From an uncultured Eubacteriales bacterium (lineage in GTDB: Bacteria > Bacillota > Clostridia > Christensenellales > CAG-917): a stretch of 61,907 nt of DNA. Where the stretch lies: positions 1-61,907 of the forward strand of contig URNP01000007.1 in the NCBI GenBank assembly GCA_900549225.1. The letters run 5' to 3'. The translations under genes and the position numbers were made by a program. Numbering within the stretch: position 1 is the first letter of the stretch; every line of letters begins with the position of its first letter. The notes beneath the pieces are model-generated. The model was not told the DNA's origin, ran no database searches, and was given only the letters and a program-made list of their open reading frames with translations. Positions 17,297 to 25,898 of the stretch are shown in pieces.

Positions 17297-18626
17297 TTAT
17301 TTCGTCCTCAAAAGTAATATCGTCGTCGCTCGAAGATGCGATAAGTTGTTCCATATCAGGGCCTTTCTCATCGGAAAGACTGTTGACTTTGTTGAGTTTC
17401 TTGCCGATTATTCTGGTGCGTTCTTCGGCGTTTTCAAGCGACTTTTTCACGGTGTCGAGGCGATCGCCCGTCTGTTTGAGATACTTTGTGAACAGCGCGA
17501 AATCGCTCATAAATCCTTGCAAAAGTTTGCCTATTTCCGTGCTGCGTTTTTCGATTGCAACGCTTCGGAATCCCATTTGCAAGCTGTTGAGCAACGCGGC
17601 AATAGTGGTCGGTCCGCACACCACGATTCTGAACTTATTTTGAATTTCCTCAACGAGTCCTTCACGCTTGATAATCTCGGCGTACAGTCCTTCTGTGGGA
17701 AGATACATAATCGCAAAATCAGTGGTTTTGGGAGGATTAACGTACTTATCTCTTATGGTCATAGCCTCGTTTTTCACGCGATTTGCAAGTGCTTTGCTTG
17801 CCGCCTCGACTCCGTCGGGATCTCCTTTTTCGGACGCTTCGACAAGCCTTGCGTAATCTTCGATGGGAAACTTTGCGTCGACGGGCAAAAAGACTTCCTC
17901 GTCGCCTTTTCCGGGCATACGAATGACGAAGTCAACCATATCTTCACTGCCGCGTTTGATGCGCACTTGCTTTTGATATTGTTCGGGCGCAAGGATTTGC
18001 GCAAGCAGGTTTTCAAGCGACACCTCGCCCCACGTTCCGCGCGTCTTGACGTTCTTGAAAATGCGGTTTAGATCGTTGACGCCCGTCTGCAAATTCTGAA
18101 GTTCGGTGAACGTTCTGTTGATTTCCTCGAGCCTGTCGTTGACGATTTTGAAAGACTGATTGAATCTCGTCTCGAGCGTGGCGCTGAGTTTTTCGTCCAC
18201 GGTTTCGCGCATTTTTTCGAGTTGCTTTGCGTTGTCCTCTTTCATCTCTTTCATACTCGTAGCGTTGAGCGCAGTGAGATGAGCGATGCTTTGCTCGTTT
18301 GCAACACGCAGATTCGCAATGCTTTGAGCGGTTGAAGTTTTGACTTCCTCGAGTCCTCTTTGCGTTGCTTGCATAAATCTGTCCATACGCTCGCCCACCG
18401 CTTTGATATTGTCCGTTTGAGCGTTCAGCGTACCCACGAGCATAGAGTTGTTGATTTTCATCGCCGTGTCGATATCGTTTTTGAGCCTGTCGTTGTCCTC
18501 TTTGACGCTCAAAGCCGTGGCGTTATCCGATTTCGAGGCGGATTTTTTGAGCAGAATCAAACAAAGTGCCACGCAAGCAATTGCGAGTACGATGCAAATT
18601 GCGCTCATAATATACAGTCCGGTCAT
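17286..18626 (-). CDS. rmuC: DNA recombination protein RmuC
   Basis: A 446-residue RmuC-family protein: an N-terminal membrane anchor (residues 5-27), a long coiled coil (about 35-160), then the conserved nuclease-like RmuC core with TRGTWGEVSLENLL, PVDAKFP and FAIMYLPTEG. Family members limit chromosomal inversions and some act as membrane-tethered anti-phage nucleases; biochemistry is poorly known. AGGAGG sits 5 nt before the ATG at 18626. A short GC stem (18639-18658) lies just upstream of the ribosome site. It overlaps the PHP gene downstream. Confidence 0.92.
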   Translation of the reverse strand: MTGLYIMSAICIVLAIACVALCLILLKKSASKSDNATALSVKEDNDRLKNDIDTAMKINNSMLVGTLNAQTDNIKAVGERMDRFMQATQRGLEEVKTSTAQSIANLRVANEQSIAHLTALNATSMKEMKEDNAKQLEKMRETVDEKLSATLETRFNQSFKIVNDRLEEINRTFTELQNLQTGVNDLNRIFKNVKTRGTWGEVSLENLLAQILAPEQYQKQVRIKRGSEDMVDFVIRMPGKGDEEVFLPVDAKFPIEDYARLVEASEKGDPDGVEAASKALANRVKNEAMTIRDKYVNPPKTTDFAIMYLPTEGLYAEIIKREGLVEEIQNKFRIVVCGPTTIAALLNSLQMGFRSVAIEKRSTEIGKLLQGFMSDFALFTKYLKQTGDRLDTVKKSLENAEERTRIIGKKLNKVNSLSDEKGPDMEQLIASSSDDDITFEDEINEG

Positions 18627-18791
18627 AATAACCTCCTACGCGGCGATTTTTTTGCCGCAATACCTATTCGATATTTTCGATTTCGTTGACTGATTGTCGA
18701 TTGGATTCTATTTCGTTAATCTCTCATATCTTAGTTTCTTTCGTTTTACGCAGATAAGGTTGTGTTCTCGATTCTTTGCGGTCGCAAAATA

Positions 18792-20135
18792 CTATTTTCG
18801 CTTTTCGATATACGCAAGCGCCTTATCTCTGTCGTCGAGCAACGGATTCATCACCGTATCGAGCCACAAATCTTTCAGAATCTCGCTTCTTTTGTTCTCC
18901 GCCACGCCAAGCGCAATCAAGTCGTTGCCGTTCACCTTCAAATCTTTGATAGAAAGCGGCGTGCCGTCAAATTGCATTTCGTTTGCGATCGTGCGGATTC
19001 TGTTTTCTCTATCGATTTTTCCCGACGACGCCAAAGCGTCTGCGTCCATAAGATCGCAAAGATCAAAAATAATATCGTAGTTCAACGCAACGAATCGGCG
19101 AAGTTTTGCGGTAGACGTATCGCCGTTGATATCCGTCATATGCAACGCAACGAGTCGCACGATACGTTTTTGCTCTGCGGTCGGCATTTTGAAACGCTTG
19201 CAAATCTTCTCTGCCATCTGCGCGCCGATTTGAGCGTGATCGTGCATATTTCCGTTGAGTCTTACGGCTTCCGCTTTTCCCACGTCATGAATAAGCGCGG
19301 CAAATCTCAATCTCGGCGGCGCGTACTCGTACGCTTTGAGCGAGTGTTCGTATGCGTCGTAAAGGTGATAACGCTTCGGTTGCGGCAATCCTTTGAGCGA
19401 AGCAAGTTCGGGCAAAAGCAAATCTACGAGTCCGAGCGAATCGAGCATTCTTATTCCTCTGACGTGTGCGTCCGCAAGACAAAGCGAGGGATGTTTCTTG
19501 TCTGCCGCAAAGATTTTTTTGAGTTCGTCCGCAATTCTCTCAACGGCAATATCCTTCACTCTCCACGCATTTCGTTTTGCGACTTCAAAGGTTTCTTTTT
19601 CGACCTCGAATCCTAGTTCGGATGCAAATCTCACCATCCGAAGCACTCTCAGTCCGTCTGCCTCAAACACGATTTGAGGGGTATCTGCAGTTGAGATAAT
19701 TTTGTTTTCGATATCTTTCTTCCCGCCGAGCAAATCAACGATTTCGCCCGTCAGAATATCTTTGTAAAGAGCGTTGCACTTAAAATCCCTGCGCATTGCG
19801 TCAAGGCTCATATCCGAAGTGAAGCAAACGTCTTTGGGGGTATGTTCACCGCTTGCCGAATCGTAACTGTCCGTGCGGAAAGTCGTGTATTCGCAAAGAA
19901 AATCACCGTGCGAAATATGCACCGTTCCCATACGCAGATTTTTGTCTGAAACGACAAAATCCGAGGTTGAAAGTATCTTTTTGACATCTTCAACCTTGAG
20001 TTGTGCGCAAACGTCTATATCAAAACTCTCTATGCCGAGCATCTCGTCACGCACCGCTCCGCCCACTTCAAACAGCGTCGCGTGCGGCTTGAAAAGTGTT
20101 GCGAGAAATTTGAGTTCGTCTTGCTTTTCAGCCAC
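18792..20135 (-). CDS. cca: CCA-adding tRNA nucleotidyltransferase (class II)
   Basis: About 447 residues. The head contains FEVGGAVRDEML and FDIDVCAQL, the nucleotidyltransferase G[G/S]x(9-13)D-x-D signature. RRDFKCNALY and the neck and body helices follow, then an HD domain (ALIHDVGKAEAVR near residue 280) absent from many bacterial CCA enzymes. It adds or repairs the 3' CCA of tRNAs. I place the start at the GTG at 20135, with GAGG 6 nt upstream, rather than a TTG at 20153; it overlaps the end of hpt by 8 bp. Poly(A) polymerase activity cannot be excluded from sequence alone. Confidence 0.9.
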   Translation of the reverse strand: MAEKQDELKFLATLFKPHATLFEVGGAVRDEMLGIESFDIDVCAQLKVEDVKKILSTSDFVVSDKNLRMGTVHISHGDFLCEYTTFRTDSYDSASGEHTPKDVCFTSDMSLDAMRRDFKCNALYKDILTGEIVDLLGGKKDIENKIISTADTPQIVFEADGLRVLRMVRFASELGFEVEKETFEVAKRNAWRVKDIAVERIADELKKIFAADKKHPSLCLADAHVRGIRMLDSLGLVDLLLPELASLKGLPQPKRYHLYDAYEHSLKAYEYAPPRLRFAALIHDVGKAEAVRLNGNMHDHAQIGAQMAEKICKRFKMPTAEQKRIVRLVALHMTDINGDTSTAKLRRFVALNYDIIFDLCDLMDADALASSGKIDRENRIRTIANEMQFDGTPLSIKDLKVNGNDLIALGVAENKRSEILKDLWLDTVMNPLLDDRDKALAYIEKRK

Positions 20136-20670
20136 CGTAAACCTCGGGAGCAAGCACGCAAACGTCCTTGAAATTTCTCATCTTTTCGCCGTAATCGAGA
20201 CCGTATCCGACCACGAATTCGTTTTCGATTTCAAAGCCGATATAGTCGCCTTTGAAGTCGACTTTTCTTCTTGACGGTTTGTCGAGAAGAGAGCAGACTT
20301 TGAGGGTTTTCGGTGCGCGTGCAAGGAGAAGTTTTTTGAGATAGCAAAGCGTGATACCCGTGTCGATGATATCCTCGACGATAATCACGTTTTTATCTCT
20401 TATAGGCTCTGACAAGTCCTTTATCATCTTCACTTCGCCGCTTGACTTCGTTCCTGCGCCGTAACTCGACACTGCGATAAAATCGATTTCCACGTCGCCT
20501 TCGATCTCTCTTACGAGATCGGCAAAAAAGATGCTTGCGCCTCTCAACGTACACACGAGAGTCACGGATTCGCCCTTATAATCCTCGTTGATTTGCTTGC
20601 CGAGTTCGGCAACTCTTTTTGCGATTTCTTCGCGACCGATGAGAACTTTTTTGATTTCTTTGCCGTACAT
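20128..20670 (-). CDS. hpt: Hypoxanthine phosphoribosyltransferase
   Basis: A 180-residue cytosolic purine salvage enzyme that converts hypoxanthine or guanine plus PRPP to IMP or GMP. The PRPP-binding loop VIIVEDIIDTGITL and a C-terminal KVDFKGDYIGFEIENEFVVGYGLD-type base pocket are typical of the family (longest run shown shortened: KVDFKGDYIGFE). GGAG lies 8 nt before the ATG at 20670. The tilS-hpt order is the same as in Bacillus and many Firmicutes, and it runs on into cca. Confidence 0.93.
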   Translation of the reverse strand: MYGKEIKKVLIGREEIAKRVAELGKQINEDYKGESVTLVCTLRGASIFFADLVREIEGDVEIDFIAVSSYGAGTKSSGEVKMIKDLSEPIRDKNVIIVEDIIDTGITLCYLKKLLLARAPKTLKVCSLLDKPSRRKVDFKGDYIGFEIENEFVVGYGLDYGEKMRNFKDVCVLAPEVYGG

Positions 20671-20718
20671 TTTTATATCTCCGTTGTTTATTTTGATTGA
20701 TAATTTTTGTTTTTTCGT

Positions 20719-22089
20719 TTAGATTTTGGTCAATTTATACGCTATTTTAGTGCTGCCGTCAAGTTTTACTTCGCTTGATATTTCCACGCCGAATATCGCG
20801 AAAACTTCGCTGCCTTTTGCCACGACCGCAAGACTATCTCTTTTGCGAAGAGGCACTTTTTTATCCGTCAAAAAGTCGCCAACGCTCTTCCTTCCGCCGC
20901 CGAATTTTTTGATATAATCGCCTCGTTTTATATTTCGAAGCACAGTGCCGTCGGGCAATTTTTCCGCGTCGATATATAACGCCTTATCAAAGTTTGAATC
21001 GTCGTAGTTTTTTGCGTTTTCAATCAGTTTTTCAACGCAGTTTTCGTCAAATCCCACTTCGATTTTTTTGATTTCAACACCTAAATTTTCAAATTTTCCT
21101 TCGCAGAAAGCCGACTCTTCATCACTCTTTTCGCAAAGCGAAGCGACGTTTTCTTCTCTTGAAAACACGAGGCAGTTTCCGTCTTTATGCACTCTTATAC
21201 CGTGTGTGAGTTCTATTCTCTTGCCGTTTTGCGCCTTTGCAAGTTCAAATACGAGCGGAAAATGCCTTTGCTCTATATCTTGGCATACTCCGAGCAAGTT
21301 CACCGCTTTCATCACGAGAAGTTTTGCAATCATCACGTCGTCAAATAGCGAAATATCCACCTCGACTTCGCCGTTTTCAAGGTGCAACGACGGCGTTTTT
21401 TCGTCCAAATAATCGCAAATTTCGCTTGCGTTTTCACAAAGTCTTGAAACGGAAGTGCAAAAAGAAGGAAATCTTTCTTTGATACGTTTGAGTTCGGCAC
21501 GCAAAAAATTGCGGGTGTATTTCTCGTCGGAATTCGTTTCGTCTTCGACGAAGTGCAAACCGTTCGTCGCCACGAAATCGTCAATATCTTCTCTTTGGCA
21601 ACCGAGTAAAGGTCGGATATATCTTCCGTTGACTTCTTTCATTCCGCAAAGACCTTTGACGCCCGTTCCTCTTATTATGCGCATAAACAAGGTTTCGACC
21701 TGATCGTCCAAGTGGTGCGCAAGCGCGATATAAGCGCAAATTCCCTCGTCAATCACCTTGTCGAAAATCTCGTATCTCAAAATCCTTGCGCCTTGCTCGA
21801 GCGTGTATCCGTTTTCCTCGCAGAACGACGGGACGTCAACCGAATATGCAAAAAGCGGAATATCGAATTTCTTGCAAAAATCCGCAACGAATTTGCTGTC
21901 ATTGAGGCTACTCTCGCCTCTGATTCCATGCTCGACGTTTATTGCAACGATATCGATTCCGGCCGTTTTCATTGCATAGGCAAGCGCGACGGAATCTCTG
22001 CCGCCGCTCAAAGCAACGCCTATTTTCTTGCCCGAAAAAGACGGATTTTCAAAAAATTTATTCAAATTTATTTGAATATCGTTTGCCAT
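20719..22089 (-). CDS. tilS: tRNA(Ile)-lysidine synthetase TilS
   Basis: A 456-residue ATP-pyrophosphatase that attaches lysine to C34 of tRNA-Ile(CAU), letting it read AUA; normally essential. The P-loop SGGRDS is at residues 28-33, NVEHGIRG and ALAHHLDDQVET follow, and the C-terminal TilS domain ends the protein. I chose the ATG at 22089 (MANDIQ). A longer reading would start upstream of the promoter's predicted start. No ribosome site precedes this ATG; instead a TATAAT box ends 6 nt upstream, so the mRNA may be leaderless. Confidence 0.92.
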   Translation of the reverse strand: MANDIQINLNKFFENPSFSGKKIGVALSGGRDSVALAYAMKTAGIDIVAINVEHGIRGESSLNDSKFVADFCKKFDIPLFAYSVDVPSFCEENGYTLEQGARILRYEIFDKVIDEGICAYIALAHHLDDQVETLFMRIIRGTGVKGLCGMKEVNGRYIRPLLGCQREDIDDFVATNGLHFVEDETNSDEKYTRNFLRAELKRIKERFPSFCTSVSRLCENASEICDYLDEKTPSLHLENGEVEVDISLFDDVMIAKLLVMKAVNLLGVCQDIEQRHFPLVFELAKAQNGKRIELTHGIRVHKDGNCLVFSREENVASLCEKSDEESAFCEGKFENLGVEIKKIEVGFDENCVEKLIENAKNYDDSNFDKALYIDAEKLPDGTVLRNIKRGDYIKKFGGGRKSVGDFLTDKKVPLRKRDSLAVVAKGSEVFAIFGVEISSEVKLDGSTKIAYKLTKI

Positions 22090-22095
22090 ACGGCA

Positions 22096-22124
22096 ATTAT
22101 ACAGCAAACCGGCAAAAAACACAA
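22096..22124 (-). promoter_or_regulatory. Promoter of tilS-hpt-cca, predicted leaderless start
   Basis: Minus strand TTGTGT (22124-22119), 17 bp, TATAAT (22101-22096). The first transcribed base is predicted at or next to the A of the tilS ATG (22089). Confidence 0.75.
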
Positions 22125-22235
22125 CACATTATGACTCTATATCAAATGCATATATTCTAGTTGGACGAAACGCACGAACGAAGTATTAGGATATAACGCG
22201 TTCCATTTATAAAAACGCTTCGAGCGAGTATGCGT

Positions 22236-22286
22236 TCGGCTAAGGCTTCGCCTTCCGCAATTATCAATTATTCATTATTAATTCTA
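22236..22286 (-). repeat. Dispersed AT-rich intergenic repeat with a small hairpin, copy 1
   Basis: On the minus strand an AATTAATAATGAATAA core is followed by AATTG and a GC hairpin (AAGGC gaa GCCTT). A second copy of the same design lies at 27531-27576 on the plus strand. The rest of the 22090-22337 gap shows no gene. Confidence 0.55.
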
Positions 22287-22337
22287 TCGGGCGCTTACTA
22301 CGTATGCAGCATTGCCGCGCTCGCTTTACACCGATAG

Positions 22338-24632
22338 TTACACCATAAAAAGCCGCATCGCAAGCACGGTGCAATCGTCGGTTGCGCCGTTTTGAAGTGC
22401 TTTTTCAAGGATTGCGTCGGCAAGCGTTTGCGGATTTTGCGTGTCGATTTCGTCAATCGCTTCGCATACGCCCGTTCCGTCAAGCGCGTCGAAAACACCG
22501 TCGCTCATCATCAGCAGCATATCCCCGTCAAAAAGTTGATATCGTGACGTTATGCTTTCCACGTCATCCACGATTCCTATGGGAGCGCAGGTGCAAGTGA
22601 GCATCTCGATATTTTCCTTTCTTATGATAAAACTGCTTGCCGAGCCGAGTTTGACCACGTCAAGGCCGCCCGATTGCATATCCAATACGGCGATATCCAA
22701 AGACGAAAACATATCCTCCGCGCCGAGTTTCAAAAGTTTGTTGGCAAGGCTTAGAATTATGCCCGAATCTATCCCCGCTCGGTAAAAACTCTCAATCATA
22801 CGCACGGCGTTTTTGCTCGTTTCGCTCGCTTTTGCTCCGTGTCCCATACCGTCGCATATGGCAAAAAGTCTGCGAGTGCGCGACGGACACAGTACGCTCA
22901 CCGTATCTCCGCTCTCGCTCTCGTCGCCGTACTTCTTCTGCGCCCTGCCGTACGCCACCTCGTAGACGGGCGCGCAGTCGAGATACACCGTCTTTTGCTC
23001 TCCTTTGTCCTGGATTTTGGAGATTTCCATCTTGCATCCGAGACTTTTGGATACGATTCTTGCAAGCACGGCTTTTTGTGCGTCTTGCTCTCGCACCAAA
23101 AGCGTTGCACTCGACTTCGAGCCTTCTCCGCACACGACTATTTCGCTTGCCACGATATTATGCTTCAAAAGTTCCGCTTTGAGAAGTTCGACGTCGTCGG
23201 ATGCAAAATTGACTTGCTCTGCGCAAGACGTGGCAAGAGAATCCAAAACGAGTGCGACTCCTGCAAACTGCTCGGACATAAGGCTCTTGCACGCAACGAG
23301 ATTTTTTGCCTCGCTCATACGCTTTTTGTACGCCTCCGCGCTCGTGTTTATCGCAGATGCGAGCGAGTGCATATTGGAGCATCTGCTCGTGACGAAAGGC
23401 GGCATATCCAAAATCGTAACCTTGCCTCTGTTGACGGCGGCGTCTGCCATTGGCAGAAGCACGCTTGCCGTGTCCGAACCGAGCGCCGAAAAACAGATTT
23501 CCCTATCCTTGCACCGTCCGCAAAAACTCTTTGCGACTTCCTTTGCGAGTTTGTCGGGAGAGCACTCCGAGGACTTTTCGGCAAGTTTTTCGAGATTTTT
23601 GGACATATCGTAAAACACGTCGGACGCCGAAGCAAGTCGCGTTGCAAGTTCTCTGCCGCGCCTATTGACCACGCCCGTAAACGCTCTTCGGTTGTCGCCC
23701 CTTGCAAGCCCCTTGATTTTGGTCGTAACGGACGAGGGTATGCACAAAGCGCACACCACTCCGACGGCGCAAGTTGCAAGCGATTGCCACCCTGCGCCGC
23801 TATATGCCCTCAGCAGCCACTCGACGCCCTCGACTGCGATGATAGCGAGCGCGGACGACCATTTCGTGAAAGGCGAAAACGCAACTGCGGCAGTAGCAAT
23901 CGCAACCGACGCGCCGAGATAGGTCATATCGCCCATGGCAACGCTCATTCCAACGCCCAAAAGTATTCCGACGAAAAGCGTCGTCTGCGCCCTGAAGCAC
24001 GCCGACGAAAACAGCACCAAAAACGAAAGCACGATTCCGTAGGCGTAAAATCCGTATGCGCCGACGCCCGACAAAGCGTAACCCGTCACCGCAAGCGAAA
24101 TGCCGCCGCATATCAACTCATCAATCGTTGCCTTGTGCAGAATCGAGCGCACGAAAACCGCGTACGCGCATATGCCGAAGCAAAAAGTCATAACCAGCGC
24201 AAACATAGCGCACAAGCCGAATCTGAAATAATCTCCGTCAAAAACACAGCCGCATACGACGTACGGGACTATGCCTGCAAACGAACACAGCGCAATCACC
24301 CAAAGCGGAACGTTTTTGCGGAATTTATAGAAAACGGCATACGTCACGACGAGTATAACAACGGGAGCAAGCGCATACAAAAGCATACGCCAATCGGGTG
24401 TAAAAGCGATATTTGCACAGATAAAACAAGGTGCGATTGCAAGGATATTTTGTCTTGCAAAAACCAATGCGCAAAACAGCGCAAGCGAGAGAGCAAAACC
24501 GAAAGACGGTACGCTCGCAAACAAAAACAACGCAAGACCTTCGAGTGCAAAAGCAACCGCAGTCTTTGCGCTCATCTTCAAATCGAAGGTCGGAAACACT
24601 TTTCTTTTGACGGCTAAAGCATGGTTTTTCAT
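22338..24632 (-). CDS. spoIIE: Stage II sporulation protein E (SpoIIE phosphatase)
   Basis: A 764-residue protein with the SpoIIE layout. There are about ten membrane helices over residues 25-305, a cytoplasmic linker containing a Cys cluster (FCGRCKDREIC), and a C-terminal PP2C phosphatase (about 560-764) with AICDGMGHG, LDIAVLDM and LLMMSDGVFDAL. In Bacillus it dephosphorylates SpoIIAA to activate sigma-F in the forespore and also acts at the asymmetric septum. Its presence argues that the host makes endospores. No good ribosome site precedes the ATG; a TAGAAT hexamer ends 6 nt upstream. An exact Spo0A box lies about 83 bp upstream, in line with known Spo0A control of spoIIE. Confidence 0.93.
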   Translation of the reverse strand: MKNHALAVKRKVFPTFDLKMSAKTAVAFALEGLALFLFASVPSFGFALSLALFCALVFARQNILAIAPCFICANIAFTPDWRMLLYALAPVVILVVTYAVFYKFRKNVPLWVIALCSFAGIVPYVVCGCVFDGDYFRFGLCAMFALVMTFCFGICAYAVFVRSILHKATIDELICGGISLAVTGYALSGVGAYGFYAYGIVLSFLVLFSSACFRAQTTLFVGILLGVGMSVAMGDMTYLGASVAIATAAVAFSPFTKWSSALAIIAVEGVEWLLRAYSGAGWQSLATCAVGVVCALCIPSSVTTKIKGLARGDNRRAFTGVVNRRGRELATRLASASDVFYDMSKNLEKLAEKSSECSPDKLAKEVAKSFCGRCKDREICFSALGSDTASVLLPMADAAVNRGKVTILDMPPFVTSRCSNMHSLASAINTSAEAYKKRMSEAKNLVACKSLMSEQFAGVALVLDSLATSCAEQVNFASDDVELLKAELLKHNIVASEIVVCGEGSKSSATLLVREQDAQKAVLARIVSKSLGCKMEISKIQDKGEQKTVYLDCAPVYEVAYGRAQKKYGDESESGDTVSVLCPSRTRRLFAICDGMGHGAKASETSKNAVRMIESFYRAGIDSGIILSLANKLLKLGAEDMFSSLDIAVLDMQSGGLDVVKLGSASSFIIRKENIEMLTCTCAPIGIVDDVESITSRYQLFDGDMLLMMSDGVFDALDGTGVCEAIDEIDTQNPQTLADAILEKALQNGATDDCTVLAMRLFMV

Positions 24633-24714
24633 ACCCGTATTCTAACAAATATGTTTCCGTCAAATTTTCCGTTTGCCGCCAAAAAGGCGCGCATAAAGTC
24701 TTATAGACTCAATA

Positions 24715-24723
24715 TTTGTCGAA
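24715..24723. promoter_or_regulatory. Spo0A box upstream of spoIIE
   Basis: TTTGTCGAA matches the Spo0A consensus TTTGTCRAA at all nine positions. It lies 83 bp before the spoIIE start, a distance at which Spo0A activates sigma-A promoters. About one exact match per window of this size is expected by chance, but its location upstream of a classic Spo0A target raises the likelihood. Confidence 0.6.
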
Positions 24724-24813
24724 TCTTTTATTGTCGTAAAAAGCGTTTTATATATGCAAATCACGGAGATAAACACCGTTTTCGAGCAAATGAAATGACG
24801 TCGTATATTAAGT

Positions 24814-24842
24814 TTGACAACGACCGTTTTTGCGTTTATAAT
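24814..24842 (+). promoter_or_regulatory. Consensus sigma-A promoter of the ECF S-component gene
   Basis: TTGACA (24814-24819), 17 bp, TATAAT (24837-24842): both hexamers are perfect. The start near 24849 gives a leader of only about 23 nt, leaving no room for a riboswitch. Confidence 0.85.
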
Positions 24843-24871
24843 CGTAAAAAACAAAACTTTCAAGGTTTGAG

Positions 24872-25651
24872 ATGAACAACAAAAGACTATCCTCGATAAA
24901 GAATATCACCCTGCTGTCGTTGATGCTTGCATTGACGATTCTCTTTTGTTTCGTTCCCGTCCAAATAGGCACGATAACGCTTGCGCTTATGATTGTGCCA
25001 ACCATAATTCTCGCTCAAACCGCTGATTTCAAAACCTCTCTCACGATGGGAATTTTGATGGGAATCGTCAACTATATTGCGTGGTTCACCACAAAAGCCG
25101 CGTCACCCGTCGCCCCCATATTTCAAAACCCTATCGTGTGCATCGTTCCGCGAGTTCTCATCGCAGTCGTCTGCTATTTCACAAGATTCGGACTTCAAAA
25201 AACCGCCCTGCTTTTGAGAATGAAACGCGCGTGCAATTATGAATATATGCGCGATTGTGCAAACGAGAATTCTTGCAACTTCTCCACCGAAAAAGCGGAC
25301 GAACACTTGCAAGAATCAACTCCTTTTTCAAACGATTTTGCCGATAACGACGTCGAATCGGCAAACACGATTTCAAAATCGCAAGAGGGCAAAAAACGCG
25401 CAAAAGAGATTTTGACCGACCAGTTTATATACGCTTTTTCGGCGGCGCTCGGCGTTGTCACCAACACTCTTTTCGTTGCGATATTCACGCTTTTGTTTTT
25501 CAACGGAACGTCGATTGCGCAAAACACCGTAGTCACCGTCGAATACGTCCTTGCGTGGTTCGGCGTAAACTTTGCCGTCGAAGTCGTATCTTTCTCGTTG
25601 ATCACTCCTCCCATAGTGCTTGCTCTCAAAGCCGCAAAACTTGCAAAATAG
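24872..25651 (+). CDS. ECF transporter substrate-binding (S) component, substrate unknown
   Basis: A 259-residue membrane protein. The N-terminal half (residues 12-115) and the C-terminal half (185-255) are hydrophobic, with the look of six-helix S components that bring vitamins or other micronutrients to a shared EcfAAT energising module. That module is not in this window. Between the halves is a strongly charged insert of about 65 residues (117-182) with six or so Glu/Asp clusters, which normal S components lack. AAGG is 6 nt before the ATG. It stands alone behind a consensus promoter with no riboswitch that might name the substrate. Fold-level assignment is inference from hydrophobicity and motifs such as FVPVQIGTITLALM and QNPIVCIVPRVL. 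Confidence 0.72.
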   Translation: MNNKRLSSIKNITLLSLMLALTILFCFVPVQIGTITLALMIVPTIILAQTADFKTSLTMGILMGIVNYIAWFTTKAASPVAPIFQNPIVCIVPRVLIAVVCYFTRFGLQKTALLLRMKRACNYEYMRDCANENSCNFSTEKADEHLQESTPFSNDFADNDVESANTISKSQEGKKRAKEILTDQFIYAFSAALGVVTNTLFVAIFTLLFFNGTSIAQNTVVTVEYVLAWFGVNFAVEVVSFSLITPPIVLALKAAKLAK

Positions 25652-25842
25652 TTTTCGTCCGATACCACAGACGATTGCCTTTCCTCTGTCCTCTCTTTAT
25701 ATCACTGCTAATATATCTTTTCATATCGTTAATTCTGCTATAAAAGCTCAAAAATCAATCGGATTTTGACCGTTTCAACGCAAAAAATTCATACAAATTT
25801 CAATGGTTGTATTATTTTTTCGATTATTTGACAAATAGTCTA

Positions 25843-25871
25843 TTTACACTGTTTTTTGCGTGTGTTATACT
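25843..25871 (+). promoter_or_regulatory. Promoter of the FGGY kinase gene
   Basis: TTTACA (25843-25848), 17 bp, TATACT (25866-25871). The start is near 25878, about 20 nt before the ATG, which has AAGGTG as ribosome site. The rest of the 25652-25842 gap shows nothing else. Confidence 0.7.
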
Positions 25872-25898
25872 ATTTATATCTTATAAATAAGGTGAAAT

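Noticed and set aside
22839..24617. 592-codon plus-strand frame opposite spoIIE
   Set aside because: Composition is Arg/His/Lys-rich shadow coding with no motif; the minus strand encodes a clear SpoIIE.
24813..24819. Spo0A core TGTCAAA on the minus strand over the ECF promoter
   Set aside because: It is simply the complement of the consensus -35 TTGACA with one more T, so it is not independent evidence.
24849..24871. Riboswitch before the ECF S-component gene
   Set aside because: The predicted leader is only about 23 nt long.
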